Assembly (NCBI RefSeq): GCF_025699125.1
Contig: NZ_JAILWC010000003.1
Location: forward strand, 276,986 to 340,985
Direction: 5' to 3'
From: Nitrosopumilus sp.
GTDB lineage: Archaea; Thermoproteota; Nitrososphaeria; Nitrososphaerales; Nitrosopumilaceae
Length of the DNA: 64,000 nt
Each line of letters starts with the position of its first letter. Position 1 is the first letter of the stretch. Under the pieces are notes generated by a model. It was not told the origin of the DNA, searched no databases, and was given only the letters and a program-made list of their open reading frames with translations. Positions 53,363 to 62,088 of this stretch are shown piece by piece. Both the position numbers and the translations under genes were made by a program.

Positions 53363-54984
53363 TTGAAATTTCATATTCTAATCTGCAAAAACTGATTGGA
53401 AAGTCATCAAAAAAACAAATCTCTGAATCATTACCCTTTCTTGGTCTAGATGTTGAATCTGAAGAGGGTGATTTAGTTAGAGTTGAATACAGTCCAAACA
53501 GACCAGACTATTCGACTGATTTTGGAATTGCTCTTGGAATGCAGGGATTACTTGGAGTAAAAACCGGTGCAATTAAACTAAATATAAAAAAATCAAATTA
53601 TTCAATCAAGGTAAATTCCACAGTATCAAAAATAAGACCATTTGTTACAGGAATTATTGCAAAAAACGGCAAAATTGATGACAAATTTATCAAGAAGCTA
53701 ATGGCAATGCAAGAGGACCTTCACTTTGGAATTGGTCGAAAAAGAAAAAAGTCATCAATTGGAATACATGATCTAGACAAAATTTCATTTCCTTTAACAT
53801 ATACGACCACAAACAAAACTCATTCTTTCATTCCTCTAACAGCTACAAGTAAAATGAGCATATCTGAGATTCTAGAAAAAACAGTTGTTGGAAAAGACTA
53901 TGGGAATTTGCTTAGAAATTCTTCTCAGGTCCCAATAATCTTGGATTCAAATTCTGATACTGTATCATTTCCACCAATAATAAACGCCGCCGTTACAACT
54001 ATCACTCCTAAATCAAAGAATCTCTTTGTTGAAGTTACTGGAATCAATAAAAATGATGCAGAAGATATGCTGTCTATTGTTGCAACAATTCTTCAAAGCG
54101 CAGGATTTTCTTTGTATGGTGTAAAGATTACAGGAGCAAACAATTCATCACCCAAATTAGGATTAAGAAAAATTACAATATCTCCTAATTTGATTACTGA
54201 CACTTTGGGTCTTTCATTGAGTTCTTCAAAAATAATATCAGCATTGAAAAAATCTCGATTAGATGCAGTATCTAAAGGAAATAATATTATCTGTACAATT
54301 CCTGCATATCGATTTGATATATTTGGTCCTATGGATTTAGTCGAAGAAGTTGCCTTAGGTTATGGAATACAAAACTTGGAGCCCATACTTTCTCCATCAC
54401 AAACAATTGGTCAAACAAATCTAATTTCTGACAAACTAAAATCTTTATCACTAACTGTCGTAGGATTGGGTTATCTTGAAGTTCTCAACTCAAGCTTGAC
54501 TAGCAAGCGAATCTTGTATGAAATGACAAACAGAGAATCAAAGAAAATAATTTCTGTACTTGACTCAAAAAGTCAAGAGCATACCATTCTACGAAACTCT
54601 ATCTTACCAGGTTTAATTGAAAATTTATCTAGGAACATTCATGCAGTATATCCTCAAAAATTATTTGAAACTGGAACTATATTTTCAGATGATAATGTGA
54701 TTGATGAAAAGGTAAGCTTTGCTGGAATCAGCGCACATCAAGATGCAAACTTTACAGAGATTAAATCTGTTTTACAATCTGTACTAAGAACTGCATTTAA
54801 TTTTGAAATTGAAACAAAAACTTTTGAAGATCCAATCTTTGAAAATGGTCGTTCAGCAGCAGTTTTTGTAAATGGTAAACAAGTGGGAGTTATTGGTGAA
54901 ATTAGTTCCAAAACAATTGAAAACTATAAGATTCGTGTTCCAGCAGTAGGCTTTGAAATTGTATTGTCTGGATTTGTTTTTTAA
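53353..54984 (+). CDS. pheT: Phenylalanyl-tRNA synthetase beta subunit
   Basis: A 543-residue subunit that pairs with PheS. It has the B3/B4 region (FVTGIIAKNGKIDDKFIKKL ... FGIGRKRKKSSIGIHDLDKI), the B5 domain (IPAYRFDIFGPMDLVEEVALGYG) and the catalytic-like core domain (EMTNRESKKIISVLDSKSQE ... LRNSILPGLIENLSRN). Archaeal length. Start ATG 53353 overlaps pheS. Confidence 0.94.
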   Translation: MPVVEISYSNLQKLIGKSSKKQISESLPFLGLDVESEEGDLVRVEYSPNRPDYSTDFGIALGMQGLLGVKTGAIKLNIKKSNYSIKVNSTVSKIRPFVTGIIAKNGKIDDKFIKKLMAMQEDLHFGIGRKRKKSSIGIHDLDKISFPLTYTTTNKTHSFIPLTATSKMSISEILEKTVVGKDYGNLLRNSSQVPIILDSNSDTVSFPPIINAAVTTITPKSKNLFVEVTGINKNDAEDMLSIVATILQSAGFSLYGVKITGANNSSPKLGLRKITISPNLITDTLGLSLSSSKIISALKKSRLDAVSKGNNIICTIPAYRFDIFGPMDLVEEVALGYGIQNLEPILSPSQTIGQTNLISDKLKSLSLTVVGLGYLEVLNSSLTSKRILYEMTNRESKKIISVLDSKSQEHTILRNSILPGLIENLSRNIHAVYPQKLFETGTIFSDDNVIDEKVSFAGISAHQDANFTEIKSVLQSVLRTAFNFEIETKTFEDPIFENGRSAAVFVNGKQVGVIGEISSKTIENYKIRVPAVGFEIVLSGFVF

Positions 54985-55049
54985 GTGATTTTAGGCCTAA
55001 TCATATGGATTTGATCTCTATAGTTTTTAGTATAGTTTGACTTTATGTC

Positions 55050-55214
55050 TATTGCCCGAGAGCAAGCATACAGACGGATTAGGATGAGATGATCGTTATG
55101 ATACCAGTGATTTCTAATTCACCCAGGTATGCTACATTATGGGCAACCCCGGTTTCAGAACGCGAGGAGGCTTATGGCTATACCCATGATTTTGTGCGAG
55201 TCAGAACCGGGGAA
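55050..55214 (+). ncRNA. Unassigned structured RNA (two long hairpins)
   Basis: The 280-base gap between pheT and the EVE gene contains two strong, adjacent helices. Domain 1: TTGCCC (55052-55057) pairs with GGGCAA (55141-55146), then after a symmetric 7/7 internal loop AGCATAC (55065-55071) pairs with GTATGCT (55127-55133), and inside it GGATTAG pairs with CTAATTC. Domain 2: CCCCGGTT (55147-55154) pairs with AACCGGGG (55205-55212). The region is GC-richer than its surroundings. It carries none of the sequence landmarks I know for SRP RNA, RNase P RNA or 5S rRNA. It may be a free RNA or a leader of the next gene. Confidence 0.65.
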
Positions 55215-55263
55215 CAATCCTCTTTCAAAAACGATAAAACATCCCTTGACAAAGAAAAATGAA

Positions 55264-55683
55264 ATGGTAAACTATTGGTTAGCAAAGCAAGAGCCAAGTG
55301 GTCCAAGGGGATATAATTTTGAACAGTTAAAAAAAGAAAAATCAACTGTATGGGATGGCGTTCACAATAATCTGGCATTAAAACATATGCGAGAAATGAA
55401 ACCTGGTGATCTAGCATTATTTTATCATACAGGGGATGAACGACAAGCTGTTGGAATAATGCAAATCACTTCAAAACCGTATTCTAATCCAAAAGAAGAT
55501 GTTGAACGTTTCATTGTTGTTGATGTAAAATATAAAAAATCATTGAAAAATCCAGTAACTCTTGATGAAATGAAGAAAAATAAAAAATTCAAAGATTGGG
55601 AACTTCTTCGAATCTCAAGGCTATCTGTCATGCCAGTGCCAAAACCCATCTGGGATGAAATTTTAAAGATGTCTCAAGGCTAA
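55264..55683 (+). CDS. EVE-domain protein
   Basis: A 139-residue protein of the EVE (PUA-like) family, starting at ATG 55264 (MVNYWLAKQEPSG). The family pattern is complete: YWLAKQEP, STVWDGVHNNLALKHMREMKPGDLALFYHTG, AVGIMQI, and the ending LSVMPVPKPIWDEI. EVE domains recognise modified cytosine or adenine bases, and some sit in defence systems; here the neighbours are housekeeping genes. The frame is open further upstream, but that part overlaps the RNA element and does not look coding. Confidence 0.9.
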   Translation: MVNYWLAKQEPSGPRGYNFEQLKKEKSTVWDGVHNNLALKHMREMKPGDLALFYHTGDERQAVGIMQITSKPYSNPKEDVERFIVVDVKYKKSLKNPVTLDEMKKNKKFKDWELLRISRLSVMPVPKPIWDEILKMSQG

Positions 55684-55727
55684 CAAAAAACGGTTTATTG
55701 ATATAGTCGACTTATCTCATAAAAAAT

Positions 55728-55967
55728 ATGGCAACAGCTTATGTTTTAATAAACTGTGAACTAGGTTCTGAGGAAGCTATTATTCAGCAACTCAAAGGCT
55801 TAGAAGGTGTAAAAGAAGTTCATGGAACTTTTGGTGCATATGATATTTTGGCCAAAATTGAATCTGATACTGTAGAAAAACTAAGAGAAACAATCACCTG
55901 GAAGATCAGAAAAATTGAAAAGATTCGTTCAACTCTTACCCTAATGGGTATTGAAGGCCAAACATAA
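55728..55967 (+). CDS. Stand-alone RAM domain protein 2
   Basis: A 79-residue paralogue of the protein at 23319-23558, identical through most of its length (VHGTFGAYDILAKIES, KIRSTLTLMGIEG). Differences centre on the helix IIQQLKGLEG. It is the Lrp/AsnC effector domain without HTH and starts with ATG, 44 bases after the EVE gene. Two nearly identical copies suggest either hetero-oligomers or recent duplication. Confidence 0.9.
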   Translation: MATAYVLINCELGSEEAIIQQLKGLEGVKEVHGTFGAYDILAKIESDTVEKLRETITWKIRKIEKIRSTLTLMGIEGQT

Positions 55968-55985
55968 ACACCCTTTTTTCTTATT

Positions 55986-56549
55986 ATGATTTTACATTTT
56001 ATTTTTGTCATAAAAGAAGAAGATCGTGAAAAACGAAAATTCGAGTTTGAATATATTAAGAAAATGGGTCAATTTTACAAAGTATGGATTAAAGAAAAAT
56101 TTGGACGAGATTATGAAATTCAATGTGATGAATTGATTACGACACCAAGAAGTATTCTTCAAAGACTAGATATTCCTACATTTATCCGTGATCATGAACA
56201 AAGAGGAAAAGACATTTATCATTTTTACCTAACACATTTCAAACCACTGTGGACTGATTGTACTTGTGATGGATATAATGCAGAAAATTTCGGATTGGTA
56301 TATTGGCAACCACTTCAAGGAAATGATACATTATTTCTTGCAGAGAAAAATTGTACCAGTGTATCTCATGTTTTACTTCATGAGTTTTTACGACTTCTTG
56401 GACACAAAAAATTCATACAAGAAGTCCATGATATTTGGACAAAACATCTCTTTGAACAATTAGAGTTTGAACAATACGGTGAAGACTTTCAAAAAACTGA
56501 CGATAAACCTATGTTTCTAACAATGGATACTTCTCAATTAAATTTGTAA
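55986..56549 (+). CDS. Hypothetical protein with degenerate metalloprotease-like motif
   Basis: A 187-residue protein. The segment VLLHEFLRLLGHKKF places His-Glu at the start and Gly-His later, like a metzincin HExxHxxGxxH in which the second His is Arg and the third is Lys. If real, it would be a degenerate or unusual zinc site. Two Cys (DCTCDG) lie upstream. It starts 18 bases after the RAM gene, so it may share its transcript. Family not recognised. Confidence 0.6.
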   Translation: MILHFIFVIKEEDREKRKFEFEYIKKMGQFYKVWIKEKFGRDYEIQCDELITTPRSILQRLDIPTFIRDHEQRGKDIYHFYLTHFKPLWTDCTCDGYNAENFGLVYWQPLQGNDTLFLAEKNCTSVSHVLLHEFLRLLGHKKFIQEVHDIWTKHLFEQLEFEQYGEDFQKTDDKPMFLTMDTSQLNL

Positions 56550-56561
56550 ATATTTTTTAAA

Positions 56562-57194
56562 TTAACACTTTGTTACAGAATAAATATTATTTTCAAAGTT
56601 AGCTGTTTTGAAATCTAATTTATTTTCAGGATCATTTGTTCTTGATTTACTCAAGTTCTCAAGTTCTACTAATGCATCTCCTCTAAATCCAACTGAAGAA
56701 CCATAAATTGCATCAGCTAACATTGTTCCATGATCTCCTTTTTTAATATCATCAACCATATCGTAAAATCTAATGGTTTCTTTTTTGTTAACAGGATTGC
56801 CTGTTGCTTTGTTATATGCAACTGAAATATACATTCCATTATTTTTTACTGCAACAGGAATCTTGTGATTTTTTCCTGATGCGCCAGGAATTGTTTCATT
56901 AACCAAAACCTCACATTTATGATACATACTAGAAACATATGCATAGAATCTATACTGTGCATATTTTCCAGCGCTATCTTCCTCACAACCAACAAAAACT
57001 TTGTGTAATAATTCTAAAGCATCATCATTCATACTTTGTAATCTGTCATCAATTCTACCTCTTTCAAGCAGATCTGATTTACATTCTTTAGCAATTAAAA
57101 CTAGAATAAAATCAGGCAGATTGTAATTCTTTAATGCAGCAACAAACGCCCCTGCCTGTGACATTCCAAATTTTGGAAAACCCTTATTGACCAT
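56562..57194 (-). CDS. Hypothetical protein (210 aa)
   Basis: A 210-residue soluble alpha/beta protein with scattered Cys (ECKSD, GCEED, HKCEV, TKC at the end). The start MVNKGFPKFGMSQAGAFVAAL and the stretch GNPVNKKETIRFYDMVDDIKKGDHGTMLADAIYG are not a motif I know. It is convergent with the previous gene and divergent from aconitase. Function unknown. Confidence 0.6.
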   Translation of the reverse strand: MVNKGFPKFGMSQAGAFVAALKNYNLPDFILVLIAKECKSDLLERGRIDDRLQSMNDDALELLHKVFVGCEEDSAGKYAQYRFYAYVSSMYHKCEVLVNETIPGASGKNHKIPVAVKNNGMYISVAYNKATGNPVNKKETIRFYDMVDDIKKGDHGTMLADAIYGSSVGFRGDALVELENLSKSRTNDPENKLDFKTANFENNIYSVTKC

Positions 57195-57340
57195 ATTTAC
57201 AATTCACCTCAAAAAACATACTACTCCCCAACAATGAAATAAAACATGCTTTTCGCTTATAATTGTTAAGGAATTTTTGCGCCTATTTCATCATTTTTAA
57301 TTAATTTTCAATTGTAAATATTAAATTCAGGAAAAACTCC

Positions 57341-59614
57341 ATGTTTTTTGTGAACATAGATACTACTCCTGAACTTGTTTCAAATGTTTATTCAAAAATA
57401 AAAGAAAATATTGCAAAATATAGAAAAGTTGTAGGAAAACCTCTAACACTTACTGAGAAAATTTTATCTGGACATCTTTATGAAATTCCTGACAATACTA
57501 TTGCTGGTGGAAAAGATTATGTTTTTCTAAAACCTGATCGAGTTGCATTACAAGATGTCACAGGTCAAATGGTGATGCTTCAATTTATGCAGGCCGGATT
57601 AAAACAGTCAGCTTTACCAACAACTGTTCACTGTGATCATCTGATACGAGCTGAAGTTCAAGGTGATGTTGACATGAAGGTTTCTCTTGATGAAAATAGT
57701 GAAGTTTTCAAATTTTTACAATCAGCTGCTGCGAAACATGGATGTGGCTTTTGGAAACCCGGTGCTGGAATCATACATCAGGTAGTTCTTGAAAATTATG
57801 CATTTCCAGGCGGATTAATGATTGGTACAGATTCGCATACTCCGAATGCTGGAGGATTGGGAATGATTGCAGTTGGTGTAGGTGGATTGGATGCAGCTGA
57901 AACAATGGCGGGATTGCCTTGGGAATTACTTTATCCAAAAAAAATTGGTGTTAAATTAACTGGGGAACTAAATGGGTGGACAGCACCTAAAGATATTATC
58001 TTAAAAGTAGCTGAAGAACTAACTGTCTCTGGAGGAACTAATTCAATTGTTGAATATTTTGGTCCTGGTACAAAATCTATCAGTTGTACTGGAAAAGCCA
58101 CTATTACAAATATGGGTGCGGAAATTGGAGCGACTTGTTCAATTTTTCCATATGATGAAAGAATGGAAACTTATCTAAAATATACAAACAGAGAAAAAAT
58201 TGCTGAACTAGCAAATCAAAATAAAGAATTACTTGTTGCTGATCCTGAAATTGAATCCAATCCGGAAAACTTTTTTGATCAAATAATTGAAATTAATCTT
58301 TCTGCATTGGAGCCTCATATTGTTGGCCCTCATACTCCTGATTTAGCAAGATCAATTTCCGAATTAGGCAATGATGTAAAATCAAATGATTACATTGATC
58401 CAATATCTGTCGCACTAATTGGAAGTTGTACAAATTCCTCTTACGAAGATATGTCTAGAGTTGCAAGTATTGCAAAACAAGCAAAAGAAAAAGGAATCAA
58501 ATCAAAAATTCCGCTATTAATTACACCTGGTTCTGAACAGATTCGTGGAACTATTGAACGAGATGGTCAAATGGATTCTCTTAAAGAAATTGGTGCAACC
58601 GTTCTAGCAAATGCATGCGGTCCATGTATTGGACAATGGAATAGGCCTGAATTAAAAAATGAAGAAAAAAATACTATCGTTACTACATTCAACAGAAACT
58701 TTCCAGGAAGAAATGATGGACGCAGAAACACACTGAACTTTATCGGCAGCCCGGAAATGATTATTGCTCTTGCATTGGGAGGACGATTGTCGTTTAATCC
58801 TCTCAAAGATGACCTCATCGCAGCCGACGGAACAAAATTCAAACTAGATCCTCCAAAACCTGCACCAGAAGTTCCTGAAAATGGATTTAAGATTCCTGAA
58901 GGAATTTTTATTGCACCTCCTGAAAATTCAGATGATATCGAAGTAATTATTGATCCTAATAGTAAAAGATTGCAACTCTTAGAACCCTTTTCAAAATGGA
59001 ATGGACAAGACTTTGTAGATTTACCAATATTGGTAAAAGCTAAAGGAAAATGTACAACTGACCATATTTCTCCTGCTGGAGCGTGGTTATCTCTTAGGGG
59101 TCATTTAGATAATCTCAGTGATAACATGCTTCTGGGAGCCGTTAATGCCTTTAATGACGAAGTAGGTAAAGGTAAGAACATTCTCAATAACCAACTTGAA
59201 TCATTTTCAAAAATTGCAAGACAGTTCAAAGAAAAACAAATGAGATGGGTGATAATAGGTGATAATAATTACGGAGAAGGTAGTAGTAGAGAACATGCTG
59301 CAATGTCTCCTAGATATCTGGGATGTGCAGCAGTAATCACCAAGAGCTTTGCTAGAATTCACGAAACAAATTTGAAAAAACAAGGAATTTTGGCACTTAC
59401 ATTTAGTAATTCTGATGATTATGAAAAAATTCTAGAAGATGATAAAATTAGTCTTCTTAAATTAAATGAGTTGGAACCACATAAACAAGTAAAATGTATT
59501 ATTTCTCATAATGATGGAAATACAGATGAAATTTTACTAAACCATTCGTACAATAAATCTCAGATTGAATGGTTCAAAGCTGGTTCTGCACTAAATGTTC
59601 TAAGAAACAGATGA
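57341..59614 (+). CDS. acnA: Aconitate hydratase
   Basis: A 757-residue TCA-cycle/[4Fe-4S] hydratase interconverting citrate and isocitrate. Cluster cysteines are seen in GSCTNSSYEDM and ACGPCIGQW. Substrate-binding blocks are TVHCDHLIRAEVQ, GTDSHTPNAGGLGMIAVGVGG and DNNYGEGSSREHAAMSPRYLG. Length and order of domains match the mitochondrial-type (short) aconitase. It has a TATA-like aatattaaat upstream of ATG 57341. Confidence 0.95.
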   Translation: MFFVNIDTTPELVSNVYSKIKENIAKYRKVVGKPLTLTEKILSGHLYEIPDNTIAGGKDYVFLKPDRVALQDVTGQMVMLQFMQAGLKQSALPTTVHCDHLIRAEVQGDVDMKVSLDENSEVFKFLQSAAAKHGCGFWKPGAGIIHQVVLENYAFPGGLMIGTDSHTPNAGGLGMIAVGVGGLDAAETMAGLPWELLYPKKIGVKLTGELNGWTAPKDIILKVAEELTVSGGTNSIVEYFGPGTKSISCTGKATITNMGAEIGATCSIFPYDERMETYLKYTNREKIAELANQNKELLVADPEIESNPENFFDQIIEINLSALEPHIVGPHTPDLARSISELGNDVKSNDYIDPISVALIGSCTNSSYEDMSRVASIAKQAKEKGIKSKIPLLITPGSEQIRGTIERDGQMDSLKEIGATVLANACGPCIGQWNRPELKNEEKNTIVTTFNRNFPGRNDGRRNTLNFIGSPEMIIALALGGRLSFNPLKDDLIAADGTKFKLDPPKPAPEVPENGFKIPEGIFIAPPENSDDIEVIIDPNSKRLQLLEPFSKWNGQDFVDLPILVKAKGKCTTDHISPAGAWLSLRGHLDNLSDNMLLGAVNAFNDEVGKGKNILNNQLESFSKIARQFKEKQMRWVIIGDNNYGEGSSREHAAMSPRYLGCAAVITKSFARIHETNLKKQGILALTFSNSDDYEKILEDDKISLLKLNELEPHKQVKCIISHNDGNTDEILLNHSYNKSQIEWFKAGSALNVLRNR

Positions 59615-59729
59615 TGAAATTTTACGTGGGGTCGGACCCAGTGGACCGGATAGGATTCACATACATTTTGGGGATGAAATGGATGCAGATAGCCTCAAAT
59701 CCATCTTTTCCAAAAAATGATTGGACAAA

Positions 59730-61148
59730 ATGAAATTTAATCTAAGAAAATTTGGGCTGGTTCTAGGGCCAGTACTATTTTTTCTAATCCTATTTATGCC
59801 CACACCAGATGGAATGTCCGATGCGGCAAAAGGAGTTTTTGCAATTTCTGTATGGATGATTGTTTGGTGGATTACAGAAGCTATTCCAATTTATGCCACT
59901 GCATTACTACCTATGGGATTAATTCCGATACTTGGAATATTGCCATTAAAAGAGATTGCAGCAGAATACATGCACCCAATTATTGTCTTATTACTTGGAA
60001 TGTTCATGATAGCACTAGCAATTGAAAAATCTGGCTTGCATAAAAAAATTGCATTTGAATTAATATCTGTATTCGGATATTCTCCAAAGAAAATTGTATG
60101 GGGATTTATGATTACAACAGCGTTAATCTCTACGGTAGTTATGAGCACTACCGTTGTTTTGATATTACTTCCAATCACAGGAGTAATCCTAGCAGCATTA
60201 TCTAAAACAAATTATGTCACAACAAAATTCAAAGTAATCTTCATGTTATCTATCGCATATTCATCATCAATTGGCAGTGTAGCAACTTTGATTGGGGCAC
60301 CGCCAAATTTGCTTTATGCTGCAACAGTAATGGAGATGTTTGCCCACAAAGTTACATTTGCAGAATGGTCCATGCTTGGAGTCCCGCTTTCAGTCTCAAT
60401 GTTGGTTCTTTGTGGACTGTACATGACCACCCAAATTGGAAAAAGTAATTTTGAGACAACATCTGAAATCAAAAGAACATTACTTTTAGAAAAATCCAAA
60501 ATTGGAAAAATTACAATGGAGCAAAAAACAGTGCTTGCCGTATTGTTGGGAGTGATGGTTTTGATGTTTACTATGCCTTTATGGCAGCCTGAGAATTCTT
60601 TTATTACAAATTCAGTAATTGCTATTTTGGGCGGGATCTCCCTCTTTGTTTTGCCAAAAACCCGTTCTGAAAGTTTAATGAATTGGGCTGGAATTGAAAG
60701 ACTTCCCTATGGACTATTATTCTTACTTGGTGGAGGATTTGCATTATCTTTAGCATTTGTGGATTCTGGATTGGCTAATTGGATTGCTCATGCTCTTGCA
60801 TTTGTTGGAGACTATCCATTTGAGTTAGTAATTCTTGTGCTAGTTGCAATGATCATGTTTCTAACAAATGTCAAATCAAATACAGCTACTGCTGCAATTT
60901 TCATTCCAATAGTTGGAACAATGGCCATGCTAAATAACTGGACTCCGCTGCCTGTTTTGTTTGCAATAACTGTTGCAACATCATTTGCGTTTCTATTACC
61001 AATGGGAACACCACCAAATGCCCTAATCTATGAAAAAGCACAGATTCCAATCAAGGCAATGGTAAAACATGGTATGGTTCTCAACATGATGGCAATTGGA
61101 TTGATTACAACATTCACAATTCTTGTTTCATCAAAAATTCTAATCTAA
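59730..61148 (+). CDS. DASS/SLC13-type anion (dicarboxylate) transporter
   Basis: An integral membrane transporter with about 11-12 membrane segments. It shows the DASS family marks: EAIPIYATALLPMGLIPILGIL, SSIGSVATLIGAPPNLL (SNT-like first motif), and the second motif TNVKSNTATAAIFIPIV plus PMGTPPNALIYEKA. Likely substrates are di- or tricarboxylates, sulfate or phosphate. Its place right after aconitase favours a TCA intermediate. I chose ATG 59730 (MKFNLRKFG); a TTG nine bases earlier is possible. The gap after acnA (59615-59729) has a short uncharacterised frame. Confidence 0.88.
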   Translation: MKFNLRKFGLVLGPVLFFLILFMPTPDGMSDAAKGVFAISVWMIVWWITEAIPIYATALLPMGLIPILGILPLKEIAAEYMHPIIVLLLGMFMIALAIEKSGLHKKIAFELISVFGYSPKKIVWGFMITTALISTVVMSTTVVLILLPITGVILAALSKTNYVTTKFKVIFMLSIAYSSSIGSVATLIGAPPNLLYAATVMEMFAHKVTFAEWSMLGVPLSVSMLVLCGLYMTTQIGKSNFETTSEIKRTLLLEKSKIGKITMEQKTVLAVLLGVMVLMFTMPLWQPENSFITNSVIAILGGISLFVLPKTRSESLMNWAGIERLPYGLLFLLGGGFALSLAFVDSGLANWIAHALAFVGDYPFELVILVLVAMIMFLTNVKSNTATAAIFIPIVGTMAMLNNWTPLPVLFAITVATSFAFLLPMGTPPNALIYEKAQIPIKAMVKHGMVLNMMAIGLITTFTILVSSKILI

Positions 61149-61280
61149 AAACAACTGGTAGGAATCACTTCTGGTGTTGATCTTTTCTGGTAATTCTTCA
61201 ATTTGCTTGATTACAGTTTTGGGTTTGGTCGTCACGTATCAATGATTATGTGAATCAAGTATATGAACTCGATAGGAACG

Positions 61281-61434
61281 TGGGGCCGACCGGAATCGAA
61301 CCGGCGACCTACGGGTCACTACAGCTCCAAACTTACATCATCCGTGAGTCAGTTTAGCTTAGTTAACCTTTGGAGCCCTTAGCGGTGATCTTTTTCGTAG
61401 ACACTGTCGCCCTACCAGGCTAGGCTACGACCCC
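61281..61434 (-). tRNA. tRNA-Trp (anticodon CCA) with two introns
   Basis: The acceptor stem GGGGTCG/CGGCCCC and T arm GCCGGTTCGATTCCGGT are clear. The anticodon stem ACGGG/CCCGT around CTCCAAA (CCA, Trp) forms only after two introns are removed. A 27-nt intron at 61379-61405 splits the stem's 5' strand after AC. A 53-nt intron at 61317-61369 is at the canonical 37/38 site. The first has a clean bulge-helix-bulge (GGCG/CGCT helix, bulges ACA and AAG). The mature tRNA is 74 nt. In the 53-nt intron, CTGA followed by GATGATG resembles a D'/C' pair of C/D-box RNA. Confidence 0.88.
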
Positions 61435-61524
61435 ACAAACAAGAATGAAAAAGACTTGAATTTTAAGTTATTTTTAACCAAGATTTATTTGCAATCAACA
61501 TCAATTTGTAATTGTTAGTTTATC

Positions 61525-62058
61525 ATGATAAAACCAATTTACTTTGCATTAGGCGCAATTCCTGTAATTGTGGCACTTTTAATTTCAGTTCCACTACTTA
61601 CAAAAAATGAAATTCCTATATCTGCTGCACATTCTTTTGATAAAATTGATATTGAATACACAAAACACCAATTAAAGAAAATATCATATGGGATTACGGA
61701 GCGAGTTGGAGCGCAAAAAACAGAAATTCTTTCTATAAAAAATGATGGTGATATCAAGTATTCTGTAACAGAACATGGATACATCCAACCTGATATTCGT
61801 TCAAAACTAGATAAAGAAAAACTGGATAAACTAAAAGCCTTGATCAAAGAAACTGGTTTTATTGCAATTCCTTCTGAATCATTTTCAATACTAGAAAATG
61901 TAACCGAGTATCAAAAATCAAATGTGAAAATTACTCTCAATGGACATGTAAATCAAATTCATTGGCCTGAACAGAACGCAACATCTGATTTTATTCCTCC
62001 GATAATTACTATGGTTGAATCAGAACTTGATCAGATCATTTCTAAAATTGGTGAATAG
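61525..62058 (+). CDS. Hypothetical membrane-anchored outer protein
   Basis: A 177-residue protein with an N-terminal membrane anchor (YFALGAIPVIVALLISVPLL) and a soluble outer domain of alternating strands and helices (HQLKKISYGITERVGAQ ... YSVTEHGYIQPDIRSKLDKEKLDKLKALIKETGFIAIPSE). The ending (HWPEQNATSDFIPPIITMVESELDQII) resembles unnamed archaeal proteins that I cannot place. Function unknown. Confidence 0.65.
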   Translation: MIKPIYFALGAIPVIVALLISVPLLTKNEIPISAAHSFDKIDIEYTKHQLKKISYGITERVGAQKTEILSIKNDGDIKYSVTEHGYIQPDIRSKLDKEKLDKLKALIKETGFIAIPSESFSILENVTEYQKSNVKITLNGHVNQIHWPEQNATSDFIPPIITMVESELDQIISKIGE

Positions 62059-62088
62059 GTACAAATAGTCTTTAGTGAAAATTAGAAT

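Noticed and set aside
55050..55214. SRP RNA or RNase P RNA identity for the structured element
   Set aside because: No SRP helix 8 GGAA tetraloop context and no RNase P conserved blocks could be found on either strand.
55129..55263. N-terminal extension of the EVE protein reading through the RNA element
   Set aside because: The extra residues do not match the EVE family and overlap the strong stems; ATG 55264 gives the family's usual start.
59615..59729. Short frames between aconitase and the transporter (one reads VGPSGPDRIHIHFGDEMDADS)
   Set aside because: The protein-like frame has no start codon at a sensible place and overlaps the end of acnA; kept only as a remark.
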